Notes: a model not told the origin generated them from the sequence alone. Positions 1-8,322 are shown, counted from the first letter of the stretch. The stretch: 28,470 nt of DNA from JAFGPJ01 sp964439135 (GCA_964439135.1 CAYTNN010000033.1:1-28470); one strand, 5' to 3'. A program made the numbers and translations.

Positions 1-657
1 GATGGAACCACTACCTGCCTGACCGGGAGCGTTTACGAAAAACTGCTTGGTCCCGATTCGACCGTCGCAGCCCGGCGACTGCTCTATGCCCGCTATTTGG
101 CCGCTCTTACCGAATTCTGGAGAGCACATCGCGAATGTGCCGGCGTGCTGCACTTTTGCGGACTCGGTTATTCCCGGGCCGGCGACAAACCACGCCCCGA
201 AGGCGGTGCTACGAGCGACCATTTCATCGACCTGGAAAAGCTTACTTTTGAACCGAACTTTGAGCAGTATGTTCGTGATGCCTTTTCGCCCGTCGGGTTA
301 ATGATTGATTTCTGGGCCGAGCAGCTTGAAGCCGGCTCGCAGCAGAAGTTCGAGATCATAGTGATTAATGACCTGCCCGCGCTCTTTAAAGGGCCCGTCC
401 GCCTTACCATCGAGCGAGACGGAAAGACTGTGGCCGAAAAATCAAAGAACTGCCAAATCGACGGCCTCGGCAGAATGGTTCTGGGCTTCGATATGGAAAT
501 TCCAAAAGAAGAAGGTCACTACCAGCTCGTTGCTGAATTAACAGGCTCCGATGGCACTAAGGTCCGCAGTCTGCGGGATTTCTTAGTGTCGAGGGCGTCC
601 CGCCCTCGAATCGCGGGCTGGAAGCCCGCGACACGTAAAAGGAGAAAATCATCATGA
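1..657 (+). CDS. C-terminal part of a probable glycoside hydrolase (GH2-like), 5' end outside window
   Basis: An open frame runs from the first base to the TGA at 655-657, so the start codon lies upstream of the window. About 218 residues are visible. The first ~100 are rich in aromatic residues (EFWRAHRE, GVLHFCGLGYSR) and resemble the end of a TIM-barrel glycosidase. Residues ~115-195 look like a beta-sandwich accessory domain (IIVINDLPALFKGPVRLTI, then GHYQLVAEL). I infer a secreted or periplasmic glycosidase of the GH2 type from this architecture and from the sulfatase and sugar transporter that follow. No catalytic residues are visible, so the family is uncertain. The last ~20 residues are encoded by a hairpin repeat (586-634). 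The stop overlaps the sulfatase start as ATGA, implying translational coupling. Confidence 0.55.
   Translation, partial: DGTTTCLTGSVYEKLLGPDSTVAARRLLYARYLAALTEFWRAHRECAGVLHFCGLGYSRAGDKPRPEGGATSDHFIDLEKLTFEPNFEQYVRDAFSPVGLMIDFWAEQLEAGSQQKFEIIVINDLPALFKGPVRLTIERDGKTVAEKSKNCQIDGLGRMVLGFDMEIPKEEGHYQLVAELTGSDGTKVRSLRDFLVSRASRPRIAGWKPATRKRRKSS
586..634. repeat. Double-hairpin dispersed repeat read through as the protein C-terminus
   Basis: This 49-bp element has terminal inverted repeats GTGTCG and CGACAC. Inside are two perfect GC-rich hairpins: GAGGGCG/CGCCCTC with a TCC loop, and CGCGGGCT/AGCCCGCG with a GGA loop. It lies in the 3' end of the glycosidase-like gene and encodes roughly SRASRPRIAGWKPAT. 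I recall this type of peptide recurring at the ends of planctomycete proteins; that is memory, not a search result. Confidence 0.75.
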
Positions 658-2684
658 ATAATTCATCTCATTCACGTCGTGACTTCTTAAAAAAGGCCGG
701 CTTGTGCGCCTCGGCCCTTGCCCTTACGGGATGTCGGGCTGGTTCGCGAACCGGTCCTGCCAAAACGCCCCAGGAACAGCCCAATATACTCTGGATTACA
801 TGCGAGGACGTCAGTCCCCGCCTGGGTTGTTACGGCGATGAACTTGCTATCACGCCGCATCTCGACAAGCTGGCCGGCGAGGGTGTGCGCTACACAAAAG
901 CGTTTGCCACCGCTCCGGTCTGCGCGCCGTCTCGTTCGTGCCTGGTCACGGGTGTGTATGCGACGTCACTTGGGACCCAGCACCTGCGCTCCGAGGTCAA
1001 ACTGCCTGAAAAGATAAAGTGCTTCCCCGAATATCTTCGAGCGGCGGGATACTACTGCTCGAACAATTACAAGAAGGACTACAATTTTATTGACGTCAAT
1101 GTCTGGGACGAATCGAGTCACGAGGCCCACTGGCGCAAACGCCGGGGCGGTCAGCCTTTCTTCAGCGTGTTTAACTTCGTCTCCACGCATCAGGGACAGA
1201 TCAACGGTTCCGACGAGGAATTTGAAACGAATTACGGCTCGAAACTCGAGCCCGAAGAACGTCACGATCCGGCTAAAATCTCGCTGCCGCCGTACTATCC
1301 TGATACGGAGTTTGTGCGGAAAATCTGGGCACGCTATTACGATTTGATAACCTTTATGGACAAACAGGTCGGCGAGCTGCTCGGCCAGCTCGAAGCGGAC
1401 GGCCTGACCGAAAATACAATCGTTTTCTTTTTCGCGGATCACGGCTTGGGGATCCCCCGGTTCAAAAGAACGCTGTACGATTCGGGCCTGCATGTCCCGC
1501 TCATCATTCGCTTTCCCGATCGCTATCAACATCTGTCCCCGTGCGGGGCGGGAGAGAAAATCGGCAGCCTGGTAAGCTTCGTCGATTTTGCTCCGACCGT
1601 GCTGAGTCTGGCAGAATTGCCGGTCCCGGCTTATATGCAGGGCAGGGCGCTGCTCGGCGCACAGGCCCAACCGCCGCGGAAATATGTATTCGGAGCTTCC
1701 AGCCGGGTGGACGAGGCGTATGAATTTTCGCGCTGCGTGCGCGATGAGCGTTACAAGTACATCCGCAATTATTTGCCGCAACTGCCTTACATCCAGCCGA
1801 GCGAATATCCCGACAGGGCCGAGATTATGCAGGAGCTGCGGCGAGCCGTCGCCGAAGATGAACTTTCGCCGGCGCAGAAAATGCTCTGGGCAGCGACTAA
1901 GCCGGTCGAGGAACTCTATGATACGACAGCCGATCCGCATGAAATAGATAATCTCGTCGGTCATCCCGAAAAAAAGGCTATTCTTGAGAGGTTGCGTAAG
2001 ACACTTCACGCCTGGATGCTTAAAACGCGTGACACGGGTTTGTTGCCCGAGGCGGAAATGCACATCCGCGCTGAAGGTTCGACGCCGTACACGATAGCTC
2101 GGGATGCGCGCAAATATCCGCAAAGGCGTATCCTTGCCGTCGCCGACCTGGTGGGCAAAGGGCCTCAGAACATTCCCAAGCTCATCAGGTTGTTGGGCGA
2201 TTCAGATGGCGTCGTGCGTTATTGGGCAGTGATAGCGATGGATGCGTTAGGTCCGCAGGCGGCTCCGGCGACCGAGGCGCTCGAGGGCGTGCTGGAAGAT
2301 ACCAGTCCGAACGTGCGATTTGCGGCCGCGGGAGTTTTGTGCCGGATGGGTTTATGCGAGGAGACGCTACCTGTCCTGGCCGATGGACTCAAAGAGGGCC
2401 GGGAAGAAACCGTTCTGTACGCGGCAAGAGAAATTCAGCGCATCGGCGCCGCGGCGAATCCAATCGTCGATCAGATCCGCGAGGCCCGCGCCAGGTGCAA
2501 AACGCCCGACGGCAGCTATAAAAACAATAATCATGCGACGTTCATCGACTGGGCGCTGAAATACGCTTTGGAGAACTGTTCGCGTAGGGGCAACCCCGCG
2601 TGGTTGCCCTCATTCATTATCGGTGATCGGGCGGCCACATGGGGCCGCCCCTACGATGGGATGAGGAGTGACAATGCCGAATGA
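654..2684 (+). CDS. Tat-exported lipoprotein sulfatase with C-terminal HEAT-like repeats
   Basis: This is a 676-residue type I (formylglycine) sulfatase, which hydrolyses sulfate esters or N-sulfate groups on carbohydrates. The N-terminus has a twin-arginine motif (SRRDFLK, residues 7-13) followed by a lipobox ending at Cys27 (LTGC), so it is probably exported folded and lipid-anchored. Glu51-Asp52 sits at the usual metal-binding position. The C-x-P-S-R motif gives the formylglycine precursor Cys90, and ADHG at 261-264 is the second metal site. The order and loops resemble heparan N-sulfatase-like (sulfoglucosamine sulfohydrolase) enzymes, but the substrate is inferred. Residues ~490-615 add two to four HEAT-like alpha-helical repeats, unusual for a sulfatase. 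The last ~35 residues come from a hairpin repeat (2584-2654). The gene overlaps both neighbours, forming an operon with the glycosidase and the transporter. No sulfatase-maturing enzyme is visible here. Confidence 0.92.
   Translation: MNNSSHSRRDFLKKAGLCASALALTGCRAGSRTGPAKTPQEQPNILWITCEDVSPRLGCYGDELAITPHLDKLAGEGVRYTKAFATAPVCAPSRSCLVTGVYATSLGTQHLRSEVKLPEKIKCFPEYLRAAGYYCSNNYKKDYNFIDVNVWDESSHEAHWRKRRGGQPFFSVFNFVSTHQGQINGSDEEFETNYGSKLEPEERHDPAKISLPPYYPDTEFVRKIWARYYDLITFMDKQVGELLGQLEADGLTENTIVFFFADHGLGIPRFKRTLYDSGLHVPLIIRFPDRYQHLSPCGAGEKIGSLVSFVDFAPTVLSLAELPVPAYMQGRALLGAQAQPPRKYVFGASSRVDEAYEFSRCVRDERYKYIRNYLPQLPYIQPSEYPDRAEIMQELRRAVAEDELSPAQKMLWAATKPVEELYDTTADPHEIDNLVGHPEKKAILERLRKTLHAWMLKTRDTGLLPEAEMHIRAEGSTPYTIARDARKYPQRRILAVADLVGKGPQNIPKLIRLLGDSDGVVRYWAVIAMDALGPQAAPATEALEGVLEDTSPNVRFAAAGVLCRMGLCEETLPVLADGLKEGREETVLYAAREIQRIGAAANPIVDQIREARARCKTPDGSYKNNNHATFIDWALKYALENCSRRGNPAWLPSFIIGDRAATWGRPYDGMRSDNAE
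2584..2654. repeat. Double-hairpin dispersed repeat inside the sulfatase 3' end
   Basis: The 71-bp element is bounded by GTAGGGGC and its inverse GCCCCTAC. Inside are stems GGGCAACC/GGTTGCCC and GGGCGGCC/GGCCGCCC. It is read in frame as the final part of the sulfatase, replacing whatever C-terminus the gene once had, and it pushes the stop codon into the transporter start. Confidence 0.75.
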
Positions 2685-4059
2685 CGAAAAGGCAAGTGGT
2701 TTGTATGTGGCTCGTGTTTGTATTGTAGCCGCTCTGGGCGGGCTCTTGTTTGGCTACGATACGGGCGTGATCGCCGGGGCAATCGGTTTTCTGGAGATCC
2801 ATTTCAACCTTGACCCGAGCTTTCAGAAAGGCTGGGTGGCGGCCAGCGCGTTGATCGGCTGCACGATAGGGGTTTCAATCGCCGGGCTGCTTAGCGACTG
2901 GCTGGGCAGAAAAAGGACGCTCATCGTCGCGGCGATTCTGTTTTTTATCTCAGCCGTCGGAACGGCGCTGCCTAAGAATGTCACCATGTTTGTGATTTTC
3001 AGAATCATCGGCGGCGTCGGAGTCGGGGCCGCGTCGATAACCTCGCCGATGTATATCGCCGAGATATCGCCCGCCCGAATCCGGGGACGGATGGTCTCGG
3101 TCAACCAATTCGCGATCGTGACGGGCTTTCTCGTTGTGTATCTTGTGAATTATTTTATTGCTCTTCAGGGTACGGAAGCCTGGAATATTGCGTACGGCTG
3201 GCGATGGATGTTCGGCTCCGAGGCGCTGCCGGCGTTGCTGCTGCTGGCGCTGCTTTTCCTTGTACCCGAAAGTCCGCGCTGGCTGACAAAGTACGGCAGG
3301 CACGAAAAGGCATTAGCGGTGCTTTCACGAGTAGGCGGCCCGGCCCACGCTCAGCGGGAATTTGAGTCCATCAAGGATGCTATTGCCCACGAAAGCGGCT
3401 CGCTGGCCCAGTTGCTCAGGCCGGGGATGCGGATTGTGCTTGTGATTGGAATTGTGCTGGCCGTCCTGCAGCAGGTGACAGGCATCAATGTCTTTCTGTA
3501 TTTCGGCGCGGAGATTTTCAAGAAAATGGGCTCGGGCACGAACGCCGCCCTGCTCAAGGAGGTAATCGTCGGAGCGGTGAATATGACTTTTACGGTAATT
3601 GCCATCTGGACGGTAGATCGTCTCGGGCGAAAACCTCTGATGCTGATCGGTTCGGCGGGGATGGGAATCTGTCTGGCGGCGATGGGCTTTGCCGGCTACC
3701 TGCAGCAGACTACGGGCATGTGGCTGTTGATTTTTATTCTCGGTTATATCGCCTGCTTCGCCCTTTCGGTGGGGCCGGTGACATGGGTGATTCTGTCGGA
3801 GATATTCCCGACGCGGATTCGCGGGCGTGCAATGGGAGTCGCTACGGTGTTTCTGTGGATGTCGAACTATATCGTGACGCAGACTTTCACGATGATGGAT
3901 GAGAATTCATGGCTGATAGAGAAATTTCATCGTGGCTTTCCGTTTTGGATTTACGGCGTTTTTTGCGTTTGCCTGCTGGTCTTTGTATGGCGATTTGTGC
4001 CGGAGACAAAGGGCAAGACACTCGAAGAAATTGAAAAATACTGGTATAAGGAAAATTAA
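2674..4059 (+). CDS. Sugar porter family MFS transporter
   Basis: This 461-residue transporter has 12 predicted membrane segments and the signatures of the MFS sugar porter family (XylE/GalP/GLUT type): D-x-x-GRK in DWLGRKRTL between TM2 and TM3, PESPRWL after TM6, QQVTGIN in TM7, DRLGRKPLM between TM8 and TM9, and the terminal PETKGKTLEEIE. It should move a monosaccharide, probably with H+ or by facilitated diffusion, across the inner membrane. I chose ATG 2674, five bases after AGGAG (2664-2668), over the GTG at 2668, which lies inside that Shine-Dalgarno. It overlaps the sulfatase stop by 11 bases. A role in taking up sugar released by the glycosidase and sulfatase is inferred from position. 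Confidence 0.93.
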   Translation: MPNDEKASGLYVARVCIVAALGGLLFGYDTGVIAGAIGFLEIHFNLDPSFQKGWVAASALIGCTIGVSIAGLLSDWLGRKRTLIVAAILFFISAVGTALPKNVTMFVIFRIIGGVGVGAASITSPMYIAEISPARIRGRMVSVNQFAIVTGFLVVYLVNYFIALQGTEAWNIAYGWRWMFGSEALPALLLLALLFLVPESPRWLTKYGRHEKALAVLSRVGGPAHAQREFESIKDAIAHESGSLAQLLRPGMRIVLVIGIVLAVLQQVTGINVFLYFGAEIFKKMGSGTNAALLKEVIVGAVNMTFTVIAIWTVDRLGRKPLMLIGSAGMGICLAAMGFAGYLQQTTGMWLLIFILGYIACFALSVGPVTWVILSEIFPTRIRGRAMGVATVFLWMSNYIVTQTFTMMDENSWLIEKFHRGFPFWIYGVFCVCLLVFVWRFVPETKGKTLEEIEKYWYKEN

Positions 4060-4085
4060 AAAATTATGTCTAATCTTATTTGCTT

Positions 4086-4505
4086 ATGGATTTTCCACGA
4101 CGAATGACAATTTCGAGCCATACGATAAATATCGCGGCCCGTTACGCCGAGACGGATAAGGGCGGCGTAGTTCATCACAGCGTGTACCCGGTATGGTTCG
4201 AAATGGGCCGCACGGAGCTTTTGCGAGCCAATGGCGTGGCGTATAAAGACCTTGAGGCGGCCGGGGTGTTCTTTGTCGTCGCCCAGTTGAATATCAAGTT
4301 TCGCCGGCCGGCACAATATGACGAGCAGCTCCTTCTGGAGACTACGTGCTCGGCGGTTTCAGCCGCCAAGGTCGAGCATGTCTATAAGCTGGCTCGCTGC
4401 AGCGACGGCGTAATCCTGGCCGAGGGCGGAAGCGTTCTGGCCTGCGTAAATGAGGAGGGCAAGGTTCGGCGTGTGCCTGAATTCATGTATCCGGAGCACG
4501 GATAA
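4086..4505 (+). CDS. 4HBT (YbgC/FadM-like) acyl-CoA thioesterase
   Basis: This small hot-dog-fold protein (139 residues from ATG 4086) belongs to the 4-hydroxybenzoyl-CoA thioesterase family. The segment ARYAETDKGGVVHHSVYPVWF matches the YbgC-type active site, in which the Asp of ETDKGG is the expected catalytic residue. Family members hydrolyse acyl-CoA thioesters in the cytoplasm; the chain specificity cannot be read. ATG 4104 (MTISSHTIN) is an equally plausible start because neither site has a clear Shine-Dalgarno. The gene begins 26 bases after the transporter stop and precedes purF by 67 bases, with no obvious link to purines. Confidence 0.88.
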   Translation: MDFPRRMTISSHTINIAARYAETDKGGVVHHSVYPVWFEMGRTELLRANGVAYKDLEAAGVFFVVAQLNIKFRRPAQYDEQLLLETTCSAVSAAKVEHVYKLARCSDGVILAEGGSVLACVNEEGKVRRVPEFMYPEHG

Positions 4506-4537
4506 CGTGGTTTAATTTTCAGATTTCAGATTTCAAA

Positions 4538-4566
4538 TTGACAAGCGGCCTTCGATAAACGACAAT
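4538..4566 (+). promoter_or_regulatory. Candidate sigma70-type promoter of purF, possibly leaderless
   Basis: TTGACA (4538-4543) is separated by exactly 17 bases from GACAAT (4561-4566), a partial match to TATAAT. Transcription would start about 7 bases downstream, essentially at the purF ATG (4573). This fits the absence of a Shine-Dalgarno there. The -10 is weak and the bases resemble the CGACAATCG repeats seen elsewhere in the window, so this is tentative. Confidence 0.4.
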
Positions 4567-4572
4567 CGCTTT

Positions 4573-6033
4573 ATGACTTCCGAGAAAAAAGAATATTGTG
4601 GTCTGTTCGGCATATTTGGCGACGATGAGGCGGTGCAAAAGACGTATTTCGGACTGCACAGCCTTCAGCACCGTGGCCAGGAATCGGCCGGTATAGCATC
4701 AAGCGACGGTAAGACTTTGCAGTGCTATGCGGGTATGGGCACGGTCAGGCGAGTATTCCGCAGCGGCCAGAACATTTTTAAGAAATTGCCTGGTCAGACC
4801 GCAATCGGGCACGTTCGGTATTCGACATCCGGCGCCAGCAGGGCGGTAAACTGCCAGCCGCTTATGGCCGAGTATTCCCAGGGTCAGGTAGCGGTGGCAC
4901 ATAACGGCAACCTGATCAACGCCGGGAGGCTGCGGGACGAATACGAGGCGTACGGCAGCATCTTCAAGTCCACCGCCGACACCGAGGTCATTACACACCT
5001 GTTAGCCAAGCCGACACACGTCAGGCACCCAGATCATCTGGCACACGTGCTGAACCACCTGCAGGGGGCGTACAGTTTGCTGTTTCTTTTTGCCGACCGT
5101 ATCGAGGCGGCGCGGGACCCGTTCGGGATAAGGCCTCTGTGCATCGGGCAAATTCCAGCCGAGCACAAAGGGCAGCGGGATGCGTATGTCGCTGCGAGCG
5201 AGACGTGTGCACTGGATGCCGTCGGGGCAAAGTTCGTTCGTGAAGTCGATCCGGGCGAGATAGTCCGGCTGGATGAAAACGGCATCTCTAGCAGATTCTT
5301 CGTCACGCCGGGCACCGTTACGCCGGCCCATTGTATCTTCGAGCATATTTATTTCGCCAAACAGAACAGCACGTTTTTCGGCGAGAATGTGCACGAGTAC
5401 AGAAAGAAGGTTGGCAGACAGCTTGCGTCCGAGTACCCCGTTGACGCCGATGTGGTGATTCCCGTGCCGGATTCCGGCACCTCGGCGGCGATAGGATACG
5501 CCGAACAGAGCGGGATTCCGTTCGATATGGGTCTGGTCAGAAGTCACTATGTGGGGCGGACTTTTATCTCGCCGGATCAGAAGGTCAGAGAGCTTGAAGT
5601 GAAACTAAAGCTGGCGGTGGTCAACGAAGTTGTCGCCGGCAAACGAATAGTCGTGGTGGACGATTCGATAGTTCGCGGTACGACGACGCGCGGCAAGATC
5701 AGGGCGTTGCGGCTGGCCGGGGCTAAAGAAATTCACATGCGGATTAGCTGTCCGCCGATCAGGTTCCCGTGTTTCTACGGCGTAGATTTCCCGACCAAAG
5801 AAGAGTTACTGGCGAACAATCGCGATCTTGAGCAGATAAAAAAATTCCTCGAAGTTGACAGCGTTGGCTATATGTCGCTGGAAGGGATGCTGTCCTGTGC
5901 GGTTCTGCCACCGGACCACTACTGCACCGCATGCTGGAGCGGCAAATATCGAATACCGGTCGATGTGGCGGTCAATAAGTTCACGATGGAACGGTATCAG
6001 ATGAATATGTTTGACGATATAAATGGGAGCTAA
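4573..6033 (+). CDS. purF: Amidophosphoribosyltransferase (glutamine PRPP amidotransferase)
   Basis: This enzyme makes 5-phosphoribosylamine from PRPP and glutamine, the first step of purine synthesis. The 486-residue length is normal. Cys9 in EYCGLFGIFG is the Ntn-type glutaminase nucleophile and would be exposed by removal of an eight-residue propeptide. The glutaminase domain (HRGQESAGI, ~33-41; AHNGNL, ~109-114) is followed by the phosphoribosyltransferase domain with the PRPP loop VVVDDSIVRGTT (~360-371). Cys254, Cys400, Cys451 and Cys454 match the four ligands of the Bacillus-type [4Fe-4S] cluster, so this is the iron-sulfur class. It is followed by purM 45 bases downstream. No PurR box or riboswitch was recognised. 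Confidence 0.97.
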   Translation: MTSEKKEYCGLFGIFGDDEAVQKTYFGLHSLQHRGQESAGIASSDGKTLQCYAGMGTVRRVFRSGQNIFKKLPGQTAIGHVRYSTSGASRAVNCQPLMAEYSQGQVAVAHNGNLINAGRLRDEYEAYGSIFKSTADTEVITHLLAKPTHVRHPDHLAHVLNHLQGAYSLLFLFADRIEAARDPFGIRPLCIGQIPAEHKGQRDAYVAASETCALDAVGAKFVREVDPGEIVRLDENGISSRFFVTPGTVTPAHCIFEHIYFAKQNSTFFGENVHEYRKKVGRQLASEYPVDADVVIPVPDSGTSAAIGYAEQSGIPFDMGLVRSHYVGRTFISPDQKVRELEVKLKLAVVNEVVAGKRIVVVDDSIVRGTTTRGKIRALRLAGAKEIHMRISCPPIRFPCFYGVDFPTKEELLANNRDLEQIKKFLEVDSVGYMSLEGMLSCAVLPPDHYCTACWSGKYRIPVDVAVNKFTMERYQMNMFDDINGS

Positions 6034-6078
6034 ATTTTCCTTCCGATTGTAAATAGGAAATTGAATGGTTTTCCGCCG

Positions 6079-7146
6079 ATGAGCAAATATATCAACTACG
6101 AAGAATCCGGAGTGAATATTGATGCCAACGACGAGATGGTTCGGCAGATCCAGTCGGCCGTTACCAGCACATTCGGGCCTCGGGTTATTGAATCACATAA
6201 TGCATTCGCGGGGATGTTCAGGCTCGACTACGATGAGAGACTTTTCAAAAGAAATTACAAGAATCCGGTCCTGGTAGCCTGTACCGATGGCGTGGGCAGC
6301 AAGGTCCAGTTAGCGGGCCAGATAAAGAAATTCGATACCGTCGGCATCGATCTGGTGGCGATGAGCGTAAATGACATGCTCGTGCAGGGGGCCGAGCCAT
6401 TGTTCTTTCTGGACTATCTGGCGGTTCACAAGCTTCAGCCGGAAATCGTCGCCGAGCTGGTCAAAGGTGTCGCGGCCGGTTGTAAGGCAGCCGATTGCGC
6501 ACTGATCGGCGGAGAAACCGCTGAGATGCCCGATACTTATGCCCCGGATGATTTCGATATGGCCGGCTTCGCGGTCGGGGTGATTGAGCGAAAGAAAATC
6601 ATCACGGGTCAAACCATCAGAAGCGGCGATGTGATTCTCGGCCTTGCCTCCAGCGGACTGCACAGCAACGGCTATACGCTCGCTCGCAATATCTGTTTCA
6701 AGCAGGCAAAGCTCAAGATGACCAATGTGCCGGATGAACTCGGTGGTGCCGTGCTGGGCGATGTTTTACTTACACCCACGCGGATTTATGTTCGGCCCAT
6801 TGTGAAATTGCTCTCGCAGTACAAAGTCAAACGAATCGTCCACGGGATGGCACACATTACAGGCGGCGGCCTGCCGGGCAATGTTCCGCGAGTGCTGCCG
6901 AAAGACTGCAACGCGGTCATAAAAAAATCGAGCTGGCCGAAGCATAAGATTTTTACGTTTTTGCAAAACACTGGCCCCGTCGAAGAAGAGGAAATGTACC
7001 GGGTCTTTAATATGGGGATAGGATTTGTGCTGATTGTGGCTGAGGATTTCGCCGATTCGATTGCCCGGAAGCTGGCGCGATCCGGCGAGCAGGTTTACAG
7101 GATAGGCAGGATAACCACTGGGACCGGCAGAGTAATTCTGAAATGA
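6079..7146 (+). CDS. purM: Phosphoribosylformylglycinamidine cyclo-ligase (AIR synthetase)
   Basis: PurM converts FGAM and ATP to aminoimidazole ribotide, the fifth step of purine synthesis. About 355 residues, the usual size. It starts MSKYINYEESGVNIDANDEM, matching the family's Y-x-x-(A/S)GV-x-ID opening, with the conserved DGVGSK (~72-77 here) and GGETAEMP. A TTG at 6061 is in frame and extends the protein by six residues. I prefer ATG 6079 by family length, although AGGAAA at 6055-6060 abuts the TTG and neither site has ideal spacing. The stop overlaps the next start (ATGA), so the downstream membrane protein is probably cotranslated. Confidence 0.95.
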   Translation: MSKYINYEESGVNIDANDEMVRQIQSAVTSTFGPRVIESHNAFAGMFRLDYDERLFKRNYKNPVLVACTDGVGSKVQLAGQIKKFDTVGIDLVAMSVNDMLVQGAEPLFFLDYLAVHKLQPEIVAELVKGVAAGCKAADCALIGGETAEMPDTYAPDDFDMAGFAVGVIERKKIITGQTIRSGDVILGLASSGLHSNGYTLARNICFKQAKLKMTNVPDELGGAVLGDVLLTPTRIYVRPIVKLLSQYKVKRIVHGMAHITGGGLPGNVPRVLPKDCNAVIKKSSWPKHKIFTFLQNTGPVEEEEMYRVFNMGIGFVLIVAEDFADSIARKLARSGEQVYRIGRITTGTGRVILK

Positions 7147-8219
7147 CAAAAAAGTACACCATGTTCGCCCTGGCAGCGGTGGTTTATGCGGCTTTTGCCG
7201 TTTATTTGTATCGGCCGTATTTCAATGGTTTCGGTTCACTGTGTTTGCAGGATCTGTTCGTAGCAAATATCTGTTTGGCCTGCCTGGGTACTTATGTGCT
7301 AAGTCGGCGCTGGGTTGCCGGATTCACCGAGTCGTTTTTTGCCGGAGCCATTTACGGCTTTGGGCCGTTCGCGCTTGGATTAACTAAATTTCACCCGACG
7401 GCGGGCTTTTTATTCGCTGCTATACCGTGGCTGTTTTGCCCGGCGGTCTTTGGCCCGCAAGGCAAATTCAAACCGCTGCGAATACCGTTATCGCTTCTGC
7501 CTTTTCTGGCAATCGTGCTGTTCTTCCAGGTCTCCGCCCGCTTCGGCTTATACCCTATTCCTATCAACCTCAAACTCCATGGCGCCGAGTTGGCTGGCCT
7601 GCTGGCCCCGCTGGTTGCCGCTAAACGCAATATGACTTTAGTCGGCTTTTATCATATTCCTCTCGCATCGCTGATTATGGGCTTATCCATGCTCCTTGTG
7701 CCGCTGGAAGGTCTGGGCAAGGGCGGGATTTTGCAGAGGGGAAGGATTCTCAAGGGTCTGGCTGTTCGGCGATTCGGCATTGTGGCGATTTTTACCGTCG
7801 CCACGATATTGGCCTTCTGCGAATCTTTTTTCGATATCAGCCCGATTATCTGGCTTGCCGTCAGTGTGCTGTGCTGCTCGATCCTTATCGGTGCGGGGAT
7901 GCAGGGGCTAATCAGTGCCGGCCCGGCCGATAGGAGGTGGGTTCTGTTAACTGCGATCCTGTTGGGCGTTCTTGCCATCGTCACACTGCTTTTCGCAACA
8001 AAGTATTTTCAGACCGCGGCGGGACTCGGGGCCGGATACGCCCGACTGCTGACCGAGGCGGCGAAGATGTACATCCTCGGAACTCTCGCCATTGGGATGC
8101 TTTTCGTTATCGCGCGTGCGAAATTGCGGATTCACCCGGTTCGGCAGATCCTGCTCTATGCGACAATGGCCCTCGATATCTTTATCGGCGCAAGATTTAT
8201 CGTCGATACGATTCTGTAA
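7143..8219 (+). CDS. Multi-pass membrane protein, function unknown
   Basis: This 358-residue protein is almost entirely hydrophobic segments. I count about ten likely membrane helices, beginning with residues ~5-25 and ending near the C-terminus at ~335-355, linked by short loops carrying a few basic residues. I recognise no catalytic motif or named family. A C-terminal helical bundle with a histidine or metal motif is not visible. It starts within the purM stop (ATGA overlap), which makes it the last gene of the purF-purM transcript by position, but nothing in the sequence ties it to purine metabolism. The gene ends just before an inverted-repeat spacer shared with the convergent DUF503 gene. 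Confidence 0.8.
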   Translation: MTKKYTMFALAAVVYAAFAVYLYRPYFNGFGSLCLQDLFVANICLACLGTYVLSRRWVAGFTESFFAGAIYGFGPFALGLTKFHPTAGFLFAAIPWLFCPAVFGPQGKFKPLRIPLSLLPFLAIVLFFQVSARFGLYPIPINLKLHGAELAGLLAPLVAAKRNMTLVGFYHIPLASLIMGLSMLLVPLEGLGKGGILQRGRILKGLAVRRFGIVAIFTVATILAFCESFFDISPIIWLAVSVLCCSILIGAGMQGLISAGPADRRWVLLTAILLGVLAIVTLLFATKYFQTAAGLGAGYARLLTEAAKMYILGTLAIGMLFVIARAKLRIHPVRQILLYATMALDIFIGARFIVDTIL

Positions 8220-8227
8220 GGAAAAAA

Positions 8228-8318
8228 GTGCCTAAAATGCCTAAAGTTAAAAGTGCCTAAAGTGGTAAGCGACGCTTATACACTTTAGCTCACTTTAGTT
8301 CACTTTAGTCACTTTAAT
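8228..8318. repeat. CTAAAGTG/CACTTTAG inverted repeat cluster between convergent genes
   Basis: Three GTGCCTAAA-type copies in one orientation (about 8228-8264) face four CACTTTAG-type copies (8281-8318). The centre forms one strong hairpin: CTAAAGTG (8257-8264) pairs with CACTTTAG (8281-8288), and inside it TAAGC (8266-8270) pairs with GCTTA (8274-8278) around GAC. Placed between two convergent stop codons, it could act as a bidirectional terminator, but there is no clean T-tract directly after the stem. Confidence 0.6.
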
Positions 8319-8322
8319 TTGT

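Noticed and set aside
966..2123. Long antisense frame opposite the sulfatase
   Set aside because: It lies fully inside a well-supported gene and shows no family resemblance. It results from the high GC content of third positions.
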